DNA of 22,131 nt, from the NCBI GenBank assembly GCA_016296785.1, contig JAEDHX010000029.1:1-22131 (forward strand), in the 5' to 3' direction. The notes under the pieces were generated by a model. It had not been told where the DNA came from, made no database searches, and was given only the letters and a program-made list of their open reading frames with translations. Of this stretch, positions 8,849 through 16,414 are shown in pieces. Position 1 is the first letter of the stretch. Each line of letters starts with the position of its first letter. The DNA is from Coprococcus sp. GTDB taxonomy: Bacteria; Bacillota; Clostridia; Lachnospirales; Lachnospiraceae. Made by a program: the position numbers and the translations under genes.

Positions 8849-9439
8849 TTAATCCTTGTTTATAAACTGCTTTGGTCGAAAGTCGTCCTTAGTTAAGTCG
8901 AAAATGGAATGGGATACAAGAAAATAATATGCTTCTACAGCATTATCAATATCAAATTCCAGGCTGCTGTTAAGTGCCTCCTTGATTGAAATCGTAAGTC
9001 CCATAACAAGGTACCTGCAAATAGTAATAGGTGTCAGCAGAGGGTTATCAGGTAAGATGTCAGTATTAAATACCTTAAGGTGATTATTGAAGAAATCAGT
9101 AAACTGTTCAATCATTACCTTTTCAAAATTATTTTGACCAACTGTTTCAAACAGCTTTCTATACAACTTGGCTTCATTTGCAATATGAGTAAAGAGGAAT
9201 CTTATAGCCGCTTCAACCATATTGTGTTCAAGAAGGACCTCAAGCTCCTTGGTTACTTCGTTGTAAAGCATATAGTCCATAAGTTCATATTTATCTTTAA
9301 AATATCTGTAGAAGACAGGCCTTGATATGCCTGTCTTTTCTGTTAGTAATTTGACTGTAACCTTGTCAAAGGAATATTCATTTACAAGCTGCTTAAAGCT
9401 TTCTATTATTCTATCTTCAATCTTATTCTCATTTTTCAT
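8849..9439 (-). CDS. TetR/AcrR family transcriptional regulator
   Basis: A 196-aa protein with an N-terminal TetR helix-turn-helix (about 10-55; core VKLLTEKTGISRPVFYRYFKDK) and a divergent all-helical ligand-binding C-terminal domain. It is transcribed away from the MMPL exporter gene, with 183 bp between the two start codons. That arrangement and the inverted repeat over its own likely -10 box fit a repressor of itself and of the exporter operon. The ligand is unknown; in this family it is commonly a hydrophobic compound or a substrate of the linked exporter. The ATG at 9437-9439 is the only sensible start before the HTH. Confidence 0.9.
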   Translation of the reverse strand: MKNENKIEDRIIESFKQLVNEYSFDKVTVKLLTEKTGISRPVFYRYFKDKYELMDYMLYNEVTKELEVLLEHNMVEAAIRFLFTHIANEAKLYRKLFETVGQNNFEKVMIEQFTDFFNNHLKVFNTDILPDNPLLTPITICRYLVMGLTISIKEALNSSLEFDIDNAVEAYYFLVSHSIFDLTKDDFRPKQFINKD

Positions 9440-9502
9440 AAATTAACCCTAAAATGCCTTTCTTATATAATGTGTGACAATTTATACAATGTATATAATA
9501 TC

Positions 9503-9530
9503 TTGTTACATTATAGCAAAAGCGTAACAA
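9503..9530. promoter_or_regulatory. Candidate TetR operator overlapping the tetR-type -10 box
   Basis: TTGTTAC (9503-9509) and GTAACAA (9524-9530) form a perfect 7-bp inverted repeat with a 14-bp spacer. On the minus strand a perfect TATAAT lies inside it (9510-9515), about 70 bp from the tetR-type start codon, with only a weak -35 match upstream. Two further TGTGACRATT half-sites occur in the same region, at 9472-9481 (plus strand) and inverted at about 9585-9594, the latter just after the exporter -10 box. Binding at these places would block both promoters. Which repeat is the true operator is not decided by sequence alone. Confidence 0.45.
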
Positions 9531-9558
9531 AATGCAAACAGATTTATAGTTTAGTTAG

Positions 9559-9587
9559 TTGAAATAATAGACACTATGTTGCATAAT
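9559..9587 (+). promoter_or_regulatory. Sigma-A-type promoter of the MMPL exporter operon
   Basis: TTGAAA (9559-9564), a 17-bp spacer and CATAAT (9582-9587) make a good housekeeping promoter. Transcription would start near 9594, with a short leader containing the ribosome binding site AGGAGAG before ATG 9623. The TGTGACRATT-like inverted half-site overlaps the expected start point, a place where a repressor would act. Confidence 0.65.
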
Positions 9588-9622
9588 CGTCACAATAATA
9601 ATTATAGGAGAGTGAGAAGTCT

Positions 9623-11689
9623 ATGAACAAAATAGGTGAGAAAATAGTCCGGGCAAGAGTATTTATTCTAATTGCTGGATTGCTCTTGCTGATTCCCGCA
9701 TTTATAGGTTTTGTCAAAACCAGAGTAAATTATGATATTCTGGCGTATCTTCCAAAGGATATTGAAACTATGGAAGGTCAGGACATACTAGTTGATGAAT
9801 TTGGAACAGGTGCATTTTCAATGTTTGTAACACACGGTATGTCAGATAAAGATATTTCATCACTAAAGGCGAAAATAGAACAGGTAGACCATGTGGAAAA
9901 GGTAATATGGTATGACAGCTTTGCAGATATATCAATACCTAAAGAATTGTTGCCTGATAAACTATATGAAGCGTTTAATAATGATGAAAAAGATGCCTCA
10001 TTAATGGCAATTATATTTAACGAAACAACCTCCGCAGATGCAACTATGGATGCAATTGAGGAAATAAGAAAAATTGGAAATGAACAATGCTTTTTAAGCG
10101 GAATGTCTGCAATCGTAACTGATACAAAGAATCTGTCTGAGAAGGAAACACCAATCTATGTATGTATAGCTGTTCTTCTTAGTACGATTGTACTTGCTAT
10201 AACAATGGATTCAGTAATGATTCCTGTTCTATTCCTTGTTAGTATTGGAATGGCAATTCTATATAACCTTGGAACAAACATTTTCCTTGGAGAGATTTCG
10301 TACATAACAAAAGCACTTGCCGCAGTACTTCAGCTTGGAGTAACAATGGATTATTCGATATTCCTCTGGCACAGCTATAAGGCACAGAAGGAAGTGTATA
10401 GCGATAAGGAAACAGCTATGGCACATGCTATTTCAGATACAATAACATCTGTAGTAGGAAGCTCGATAACAACAATTGCCGGATTTATAGCTCTGTGCTT
10501 TATGAGCTTCACACTGGGTCTTGACCTTGGAATTGTAATGGCGAAGGGTGTTATCTTCGGAGTTATCTGCTGTGTAACATTACTTCCGTCAATGATTCTT
10601 GTATTTGACAAGGCAATTAGTAAGACATCACATAAGGTCTTGCTTCCGTCATTTAACGGAATCGGCAGGTTTGTAGCAAAGCATTACCTCGTATTTATTA
10701 CTTTATTTGTTGTTATTCTGATTCCTGCAATATATGGATATAAAAAGACAAATGTTTACTACAACCTGGATTCGACGCTTCCTGAAACACTTGACAGTGT
10801 AATTGCAAATAAGACTCTTGAGGAAGATTTTGACATGAACTCAACTCATATGCTTCTTCTCACAAATGATATGAGTGACAAGGAAGTAAGACTTCTTATG
10901 GATGAAATAGAGAATGTAGAAGGCGTAAAGTTCTGTCTCGGAATAGACAGTATACTAGGAGCCGGAATACCCGGAGAAGTGATTCCTGATGAATTAACAT
11001 CTGACCTTAAGAGTGAGGACTGGCAGCTTGTTCTTGTCGGATCGGAATATAAGGTTGCCTCAGAGGAGGTTGGAAACCAGTGCACTGAGATAGAAAGAAT
11101 CATTGATAGTTACGATGAGACCAATATGCTTGTTGGAGAGGCCCCTTGTACAAAGGATCTGATAAGTATTACTGACAAGGATTTTGCAACAGTAAGTATC
11201 GTATCAATAGGAGCTATATTCCTTATCATATTATTTGTATTTGGTTCGATATCACTTCCTGTAGTTCTTGTCGCAGTAATTGAATTTGCAATATTTATCA
11301 ACATGGGTCTTCCATACTATACAGGAACAACGATACCATTTATCGCATCAATTGTTATAGGAACAATTCAGCTTGGAGCAACGGTTGATTATGCGATATT
11401 GATGACAAATAAATACAAGAAAAACAGGCTTTCAGGCCAGACGAAATTTGATTCGGTTTCTAATGCCTGTGGCGATTCAGTACAGTCTATAGTTGTAAGT
11501 GCCTTAAGCTTCTTTGCAGCGACATTTGGCGTTGGAATGTATTCGGATATCGATATGATTAGTGCCCTTTGTATACTTATGGCACGTGGAGCACTTATTA
11601 GTATGTGTGCAGTAATTCTTGTACTGCCATCGATGTTCATGCTGTTTGACAGACTAATAGTTAATCCAAAGAAGATTAGGGCAAATTAG
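9623..11689 (+). CDS. MMPL/RND-superfamily exporter
   Basis: A 688-aa membrane protein made of two related halves. Each half has one helix, an outer domain of about 130-150 residues (about 35-170 and 370-515), then a block of five helices. The fourth-helix motif appears in both halves as GVTMDYSIFLW and GATVDYAILMT; the Asp in each is the expected proton-relay residue of RND/MMPL pumps. Gram-positive members export lipids, pigments, surfactants or drugs using the proton gradient; the substrate here is not evident. The divergent TetR-type gene upstream and the heptad-repeat lipoprotein 31 bp downstream make a compact regulator-pump-accessory module. The start ATG 9623 follows AGGAGAG. Confidence 0.9.
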   Translation: MNKIGEKIVRARVFILIAGLLLLIPAFIGFVKTRVNYDILAYLPKDIETMEGQDILVDEFGTGAFSMFVTHGMSDKDISSLKAKIEQVDHVEKVIWYDSFADISIPKELLPDKLYEAFNNDEKDASLMAIIFNETTSADATMDAIEEIRKIGNEQCFLSGMSAIVTDTKNLSEKETPIYVCIAVLLSTIVLAITMDSVMIPVLFLVSIGMAILYNLGTNIFLGEISYITKALAAVLQLGVTMDYSIFLWHSYKAQKEVYSDKETAMAHAISDTITSVVGSSITTIAGFIALCFMSFTLGLDLGIVMAKGVIFGVICCVTLLPSMILVFDKAISKTSHKVLLPSFNGIGRFVAKHYLVFITLFVVILIPAIYGYKKTNVYYNLDSTLPETLDSVIANKTLEEDFDMNSTHMLLLTNDMSDKEVRLLMDEIENVEGVKFCLGIDSILGAGIPGEVIPDELTSDLKSEDWQLVLVGSEYKVASEEVGNQCTEIERIIDSYDETNMLVGEAPCTKDLISITDKDFATVSIVSIGAIFLIILFVFGSISLPVVLVAVIEFAIFINMGLPYYTGTTIPFIASIVIGTIQLGATVDYAILMTNKYKKNRLSGQTKFDSVSNACGDSVQSIVVSALSFFAATFGVGMYSDIDMISALCILMARGALISMCAVILVLPSMFMLFDRLIVNPKKIRAN

Positions 11690-11720
11690 AAAATTATTTG
11701 TATCAGAAAGGAGAATATAT

Positions 11721-14000
11721 ATGGTTAAGATAAAAAAGGGTTTATGTATATTATTGGCAGCAGCCATGATGACAACGTGCATTGTAGGTTGTGATAATAA
11801 AAAAGAAGATGAAAGCAGGGTACAGGCCAAAGAGAGCACTGAAAGTGATGATTCAGATAAATTAGAGGAGGCCCTTGCACAGCAGTTATCCTTTGATAAG
11901 GTTAGTGATGCAGATAAGGAGGAAACAGTATATGTAATGGCTGATGCATCCGGTAATGTAGAAAAAATCCTCGTAAGCAGCTGGCTCAAGAATACAGAAG
12001 GAACAGACGGAATAAATGACTACACAAAGCTTACCAATATCGAGAATGTAAAAGGCTATGAACAATATGTAAAAAATGACGATGGCAGCATTACATGGCA
12101 GGCAAATGGTGCTGACATATATTATCAGGGTGAATCAGATGAGCAGCTTCCTGTTGATGTAAAGGTATCTTATAAGCTTAATGGTGTTGATATTAAACCT
12201 GAGGAGCTTAAGGGTGCATCCGGTAAGGTCACGATCAGATTTGACTATACAAATAATACAAGAACTACTGTTAAGGTAGGAAATGAAAGTAAGGAGGTAA
12301 TCGCACCATTTGTCATGATGTCAGGTGTAATGCTTCCTGTAGACAGGTTCACAAATGTTGAGATAAATAATGGTAAGATAATATCAGAAGGCAATAATGC
12401 AATCGTGGTTGGATATGCTGTTCCGGGACTAAAGGACTGCCTTCTTGAGGGTATAGATGAGGATAATATCAAGGGCGCTATTGAAGATATTGATGTTCCG
12501 GACTATGTTGAGATTACAGCGGATGTAACTGATTTTGAGCTTGATATGACTATGACAGCGGGAGTTGCCGATTTGCTGTCATCTGATGATATGAAGCTGG
12601 ATATTGATACAACGCAGCTTACAAGCAGTCTTGATACTCTGTCTGACTCATCAAATCAGCTTGTGGATGGCTCATATCAGCTTGCTACAGGACTTGACAC
12701 ACTAACTGAAGGTACATATTCACTTAAAACGGGCTCAAATCAGCTGAAGACGGGTGCTGATGATTTGGCAAAATACACCGGTCAGCTGGCTGACGGCACA
12801 GATAAGCTTAATTCAGCCCTTACAACATATACAAAGGGCGTTAACAAAATCAAGAAGGGCTCCTATAAGCTTAAGAATGGTGCCGAGGAGTTGTCAAAGG
12901 GTGCAAATGATGTGAAGCAGGGAATTGATTCTGTATACGATGGTGAGGAAGAGCTAAAGACAGGATTAGATGCTATTGTCTTAGGATATGAAGGAAATAG
13001 TGAGCAGGCAGGCGCGGTAGATGGTGCAAACAGTCTTTCAAAGGGGGCAAGCGAGCTTAGTAAGGGCGCTAAGGATTTAAGTGATGGTGCAAATGCAGTA
13101 AGCACAGGCGTTAGTACTTTTGTTCAGACAATGTCGGGCATGCCTGATATGATTGCTAAGACAGCAACGGATATTATCGGCATGACAGGTCTTGGTTCCC
13201 TTGATAATATATCGGCAGCAATGGCACAGCTCGAATATGCGGCAACTAACGGAGGACTTACGGCTGAGCAGATGGCAACATATAAGCAGTTGTCACAGGC
13301 ATATTACAGTGCATCAGCAATTATGCAGGTTTCAGATACACTTAGAGATAATCTTAATGCAATGAGTACGGATATTACTGCCCTAGAGGATGGAGCTTTG
13401 GCAGTTGCAGATGGGGCACAGGATTTAAGCGACGGAGCTATGAAGGTATCAAAGGGTGCATCAGATGTATCAAAGGGTGTGACGACACTATATAAAGGAA
13501 CTGTAGCAGTGTCAGATGGATTAGAAGAGCTTATGAAGGGTACATATGCATTAAAAACAGGAGCTAAAAACTTAGCTGACGGAGCCGGTACAATAAACAG
13601 CAAGATGAAGGAGCTTTATAAGGGCAGTGTAAGCTTATCAAAGGGAAGCGGAAAGCTGCTTTCGGCAACTGATACATTAAATACAAGTGCTAAGGCTATA
13701 AGTGACGGAGCTAATACCTTAAGTAGTGGCGCAGACAGCTTGAATGAAGGAGTAATTACACTAGATGATGGAGCAGTCAAATTAGATACAGGTGCAAATG
13801 ACTTAATGGATGGCATGAACAGGTTTAATGAAGAAGGAATAAAGAAGCTTACGGATAAGTTCCAAGGGAACTATCAGGCTGATATAGACTTCATAAATGC
13901 CTTGTTTAAAGAGGGCTCATTATACGGTAATTATAGCGGGGCAATTAATGGTATTAAAACAAATGTAAAGTTTATTTATGAGACAGGTGCTATAAGGTAA
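11721..14000 (+). CDS. Lipoprotein with X-X-X-Leu-X-X-Gly heptad repeats (YhgE/Pip-like accessory of MMPL exporter)
   Basis: A 759-aa protein. A basic N-terminus, a hydrophobic stretch and the lipobox IVGC (Cys24) show a lipoprotein signal, followed by a charged linker rich in Asp, Glu, Ser and Lys. Residues of about 30-290 form a non-repeated domain. From about 300 to 715 the chain is made of 7-residue repeats with Leu and Gly or Ala in fixed places (for example LSDGANAVSTG, LADGAGTINS). A non-repeat insert of about 85 residues (near 468-555) splits them into two blocks. Such repeats occur in YhgE/Pip-type and related extracellular proteins and are thought to form long helical rods. Unlike YhgE, no C-terminal membrane helices are visible, so lipidation is the anchor. 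It lies 31 bp after the exporter with an AAAGGAG site, so a shared operon is likely. The molecular role (pump scaffold or wall-spanning rod) is inferred. Confidence 0.8.
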   Translation: MVKIKKGLCILLAAAMMTTCIVGCDNKKEDESRVQAKESTESDDSDKLEEALAQQLSFDKVSDADKEETVYVMADASGNVEKILVSSWLKNTEGTDGINDYTKLTNIENVKGYEQYVKNDDGSITWQANGADIYYQGESDEQLPVDVKVSYKLNGVDIKPEELKGASGKVTIRFDYTNNTRTTVKVGNESKEVIAPFVMMSGVMLPVDRFTNVEINNGKIISEGNNAIVVGYAVPGLKDCLLEGIDEDNIKGAIEDIDVPDYVEITADVTDFELDMTMTAGVADLLSSDDMKLDIDTTQLTSSLDTLSDSSNQLVDGSYQLATGLDTLTEGTYSLKTGSNQLKTGADDLAKYTGQLADGTDKLNSALTTYTKGVNKIKKGSYKLKNGAEELSKGANDVKQGIDSVYDGEEELKTGLDAIVLGYEGNSEQAGAVDGANSLSKGASELSKGAKDLSDGANAVSTGVSTFVQTMSGMPDMIAKTATDIIGMTGLGSLDNISAAMAQLEYAATNGGLTAEQMATYKQLSQAYYSASAIMQVSDTLRDNLNAMSTDITALEDGALAVADGAQDLSDGAMKVSKGASDVSKGVTTLYKGTVAVSDGLEELMKGTYALKTGAKNLADGAGTINSKMKELYKGSVSLSKGSGKLLSATDTLNTSAKAISDGANTLSSGADSLNEGVITLDDGAVKLDTGANDLMDGMNRFNEEGIKKLTDKFQGNYQADIDFINALFKEGSLYGNYSGAINGIKTNVKFIYETGAIR

Positions 14001-14033
14001 ATTCCTGCATATAATAGGCATATAAATATAGTG

Positions 14034-14062
14034 TTGACTTTAATGTAACCATGGGTTATATT
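14034..14062 (+). promoter_or_regulatory. Promoter of acpP
   Basis: TTGACT (14034-14039), a 17-bp spacer and TATATT (14057-14062) form a strong housekeeping promoter for the acpP gene 58 bp downstream. A perfect TATAAT also occurs at 14062-14067, but 22 bp from the -35 box. Confidence 0.65.
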
Positions 14063-14067
14063 ATAAT

Positions 14068-14083
14068 CGTTCAAAAAGAACGA
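14068..14083. promoter_or_regulatory. Short inverted repeat at the acpP transcription start, operator or leader hairpin
   Basis: CGTTC-AAAAA-GAACG lies directly after the acpP -10 box, at the expected transcription start. Its place is typical for an operator of a lipid-synthesis repressor. It does not resemble the FapR or FabT sites I know, and it is short, so it may only be a small leader hairpin. Confidence 0.35.
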
Positions 14084-14119
14084 AGGTAATATTTACTATT
14101 TATTTAGGAGGAATTTATT

Positions 14120-14353
14120 ATGTTCGATAAGGTTAAGGCTATTTTTGAGGAGCAGTTAGGTGTATCACAGGACGAGATGAAGCTTGATACTAATTTTAAA
14201 GATGATTTAGGTGTTGATTCATTAGATTTATATGAAATCGTTATGAAGATGGAAGATGAATTTGACGTTGAGATTCCAGCTGAAGAGCTTGAAGATGTTG
14301 CAACATTTGAAGATGTTCTCAATTACCTTAAGAACAAGGGTGTAGAAGAATAA
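14120..14353 (+). CDS. acpP: Acyl carrier protein
   Basis: A 77-aa acidic four-helix protein with the phosphopantetheine site GVDSLDLYE (Ser34), matching type II fatty-acid synthesis ACPs in length and motif. It carries the growing acyl chain on the prosthetic group between FabD, FabF and FabG, all encoded downstream in the window. A strong AGGAGG site precedes the ATG. It has its own promoter and is separated from fabD by 119 bp holding a hairpin, which may allow more ACP than enzyme to be made. Confidence 0.97.
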   Translation: MFDKVKAIFEEQLGVSQDEMKLDTNFKDDLGVDSLDLYEIVMKMEDEFDVEIPAEELEDVATFEDVLNYLKNKGVEE

Positions 14354-14372
14354 GATCGGTAAATACGAAATT

Positions 14373-14448
14373 ATAAGCAGCGAAGACGTTAGTGTACATA
14401 TGACTATTGCAGTTATGCGTATATTGACGTTCAGGCTGCTTATTTTGT
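14373..14448 (+). terminator. Hairpin between acpP and fabD, possible partial terminator or processing site
   Basis: ATAAGCAGC (14373-14381) pairs with GCTGCTTAT (14435-14443), closing a 53-nt interior that contains imperfect further pairing (GACGTT near 14385 against GACGTTC near 14427). A short T-rich tail follows. It could reduce read-through from acpP into fabD or mark an RNA processing site. The long loop makes it a weak classical terminator, and no fabD promoter is evident. Confidence 0.4.
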
Positions 14449-14472
14449 ATAAAAAAGAGGATAGGTGAACAC

Positions 14473-15396
14473 ATGAGTAAGATAGCAGTTATTTTCCCTG
14501 GTCAGGGCGCACAATATGTTGGAATGGCCAAGGATTTCTATGAGAATTTTGAAGACAGCAAGAAAATCTTTGATGATGCAGAAGAGGTTCTTGATATTGA
14601 GCTTAAGAAGATTTGTTTCGAGGAAAATGAAGACATTAACAAGACAGAATATACCCAGCCTGCAATGGTTGCAGCAGAGGTTGCAATATATGAGCATTTG
14701 AAGAATATGGGCCTTAAGGCTGATGTATTTGCCGGCCTTTCACTTGGTGAGTACAGTGCGCTTGCAGCATGTGGTGCAATGAAGATTACAGATGCAATAA
14801 GAACAGTTAGAAGAAGAGGAATTCTTATGCAGAATGAGGTTCCGCTTGGACAGGGTGCAATGGCAGCAGTTATCGCAATGGACGCAGATAAGATAGCTAA
14901 GATATGTGAGGATACTCCGGGTAATGTTCAGATAGCTAATTACAACTGCCCTGGACAGATTGTAATATCAGGCGAGACTGAAGCAATAGATAAGGCTATA
15001 GAAGCTCTTACGGCAGCAGGTGCTAAGAGAGTTGTCAAGCTTAACGTAAGCGGACCGTTCCATTCAAAGATGCTTATTCCTGCAGGAGAGAAGCTTTATG
15101 ATTATCTTGCAGACGTCGAGGTTGCAGAGGATTTTGCACCATATTACTGTAATGTAGAGGCTGCAATGGTAACGGATGCTTCTAAGGTTAAGGAGCTTCT
15201 TAAGGAACAGGTATATTCATCTGTAAGATGGCAGCAGACAATAGAGAATATGATAGCTGACGGTGTTGATACTTTTATTGAGGTAGGTCCGGGCAAGACA
15301 CTTAGCGGTTTTATGAAGAAGATAAACAGAGAAGTAAAATGCATAAATGTAGCAACTGTAGAAGATTTAGCAAAGTTGGAGGAAATCAATGCTTAA
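14473..15396 (+). CDS. fabD: Malonyl-CoA:ACP transacylase
   Basis: A 307-aa cytosolic enzyme that moves malonyl from CoA to ACP, supplying the two-carbon extender for fatty-acid synthesis. The N-terminal FPGQGAQ motif has the oxyanion Gln11, the nucleophile elbow GLSLGEYSA has Ser90, an RRRG segment near 113-116 provides the malonate-binding Arg, and GPFHSKM holds the catalytic His197. Length and motifs are those of standard FabD. The stop overlaps the fabG start by 8 bp, so the two are translationally coupled. The ATG at 14473 has an AGGATAGGTG upstream. Confidence 0.96.
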   Translation: MSKIAVIFPGQGAQYVGMAKDFYENFEDSKKIFDDAEEVLDIELKKICFEENEDINKTEYTQPAMVAAEVAIYEHLKNMGLKADVFAGLSLGEYSALAACGAMKITDAIRTVRRRGILMQNEVPLGQGAMAAVIAMDADKIAKICEDTPGNVQIANYNCPGQIVISGETEAIDKAIEALTAAGAKRVVKLNVSGPFHSKMLIPAGEKLYDYLADVEVAEDFAPYYCNVEAAMVTDASKVKELLKEQVYSSVRWQQTIENMIADGVDTFIEVGPGKTLSGFMKKINREVKCINVATVEDLAKLEEINA

Positions 15397-16129
15397 GGAT
15401 AAGGTAGCAGTAGTAACAGGTGCCGGAAGAGGCATCGGACGCGAGATTGCGAAGACATTTGCAGGTTATGGTGCAAAGGTAGTTGTAAATTATAATGGTT
15501 CAGAAGAACGTGCAAATAGTCTTGTTGAAGAGATAAAGGAAAATGGCGGTGACGCTGTAGCATTTAAGGCAAATGTTGCAGATTTTGCAGAGGCAGAGAG
15601 CCTTATTAAGTTTGCAGTTGAGCAGTATGGCAGAGTTGACATCCTTGTAAATAACGCAGGAATAACAAGAGACAATATTGTTCTTGGAATGAAGGAAGAG
15701 GATTTTGATGATGTTATTAATATCAACCTAAAGGGCGCATTCAACTGCATCAAGCACGTATACAGACCGATGATGAAGCAGAAATACGGAAGAATTATAA
15801 ATATGTCATCAGTAGTTGGCGTTGAAGGTAATGCAGGTCAGCTTAACTATGCAGCATCTAAGGCCGGAATTATTGGTATGACAAAGTCAATCGCTAAGGA
15901 GCTTGGAAGCCGTGGAATAACAGCAAATGCAATTGCTCCTGGATTTATCAAGACAGATATGACAGATGCAATGCCTGAGAAGGCAAAGGAAGCTATGCTT
16001 GACAGAATTACCGTGAAGCGTCTTGGTGAGGTAACAGATATTGCAGAAACAGCAGCATTTCTTGCTTCAGATAAGGCTTCATATATTACAGGTCAGGTTA
16101 TCAAGGTTGATGGTGGAATGAGCTTATAA
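15389..16129 (+). CDS. fabG: 3-oxoacyl-ACP reductase (NADPH)
   Basis: A 246-aa short-chain dehydrogenase. The cofactor motif TGAGRGIG (10-17), NNAG (88-91) and the catalytic triad Ser141 (SVVG), Tyr154 and Lys158 (YAASK) are present, and the C-terminus GQVIKVDGGM is typical of FabG. It reduces 3-oxoacyl-ACP to 3-hydroxyacyl-ACP. Its ATG lies inside the end of fabD, with GGAGGA placed in fabD coding sequence. It is the last gene of the acpP-fabD-fabG block; the next unit begins with its own promoter about 50 bp later. No terminator hairpin is evident directly after the stop. Confidence 0.95.
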   Translation: MLKDKVAVVTGAGRGIGREIAKTFAGYGAKVVVNYNGSEERANSLVEEIKENGGDAVAFKANVADFAEAESLIKFAVEQYGRVDILVNNAGITRDNIVLGMKEEDFDDVININLKGAFNCIKHVYRPMMKQKYGRIINMSSVVGVEGNAGQLNYAASKAGIIGMTKSIAKELGSRGITANAIAPGFIKTDMTDAMPEKAKEAMLDRITVKRLGEVTDIAETAAFLASDKASYITGQVIKVDGGMSL

Positions 16130-16180
16130 TTTGATGTTTTATAACCTTGTCGAATTATTGAATTATATTAAAAAGAATTA

Positions 16181-16209
16181 TTGACAACCTATTATGTCTA
16201 TGATAGGGT
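16181..16209 (+). promoter_or_regulatory. Promoter of the glycine riboswitch-symporter unit
   Basis: A perfect TTGACA (16181-16186) is followed after 17 bp by TAGGGT (16204-16209), a poor -10 that keeps the key T1, A2 and T6. Transcription from here would begin about 30 nt before the glycine aptamer. The -10 assignment is the weak part. Confidence 0.45.
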
Positions 16210-16243
16210 AATTATCGGTAGAAAATTAAGTAGGATGGATTAC

Positions 16244-16324
16244 ATTCTGGAGAAGTCCACAGGTATGTGGGTGCCGAAGGTGTAAAACGCATATGCGTCA
16301 ATCTCTCAGGCGAAAGGACAGAAT
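16244..16324 (+). promoter_or_regulatory. Glycine riboswitch, single aptamer
   Basis: The segment carries the conserved glycine aptamer signature: GGAGA near the 5' side, GTGCCGAAGG in the middle, and CTCTCAGGCGAAAGGACAG at the 3' side. ATTCTG (16244-16249) and CAGAAT (16319-16324) close the P1 stem. I see only one full aptamer, not the usual tandem pair. A terminator and a sodium:alanine/glycine symporter gene follow, a gene this riboswitch class is known to control. Confidence 0.93.
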
Positions 16325-16354
16325 TTAACAATCATAGATTTGTTTTTGGATGTT

Positions 16355-16391
16355 TTAGCAGATGAGAGTAATTTCATCTGCTAATTTTTTT
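16355..16391 (+). terminator. Riboswitch-controlled intrinsic terminator
   Basis: TTAGCAGATGA (16355-16365) and TCATCTGCTAA (16374-16384) form a perfect 11-bp stem with an 8-nt loop, followed by seven T residues. It stands between the aptamer and the symporter's AAAGGAG site, where it can stop transcription according to glycine binding. TGAGAG (16363-16368) in the ascending arm is complementary to CTCTCA (16303-16308) of the aptamer core, a possible antiterminator pairing. Confidence 0.88.
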
Positions 16392-16414
16392 AGAATAATA
16401 AAAGGAGAAGAGAG

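Noticed and set aside
12245..13816. Several Ser/Pro/Ala-rich minus-strand frames over the heptad-repeat lipoprotein
   Set aside because: They are complements of the repeated Gly/Asp/Lys codons and not independent genes.
16325..16356. Second glycine aptamer making a tandem riboswitch
   Set aside because: Neither this stretch nor the 40 bases before 16244 shows the GCCGAAGG or CTCTCAGG core motifs.
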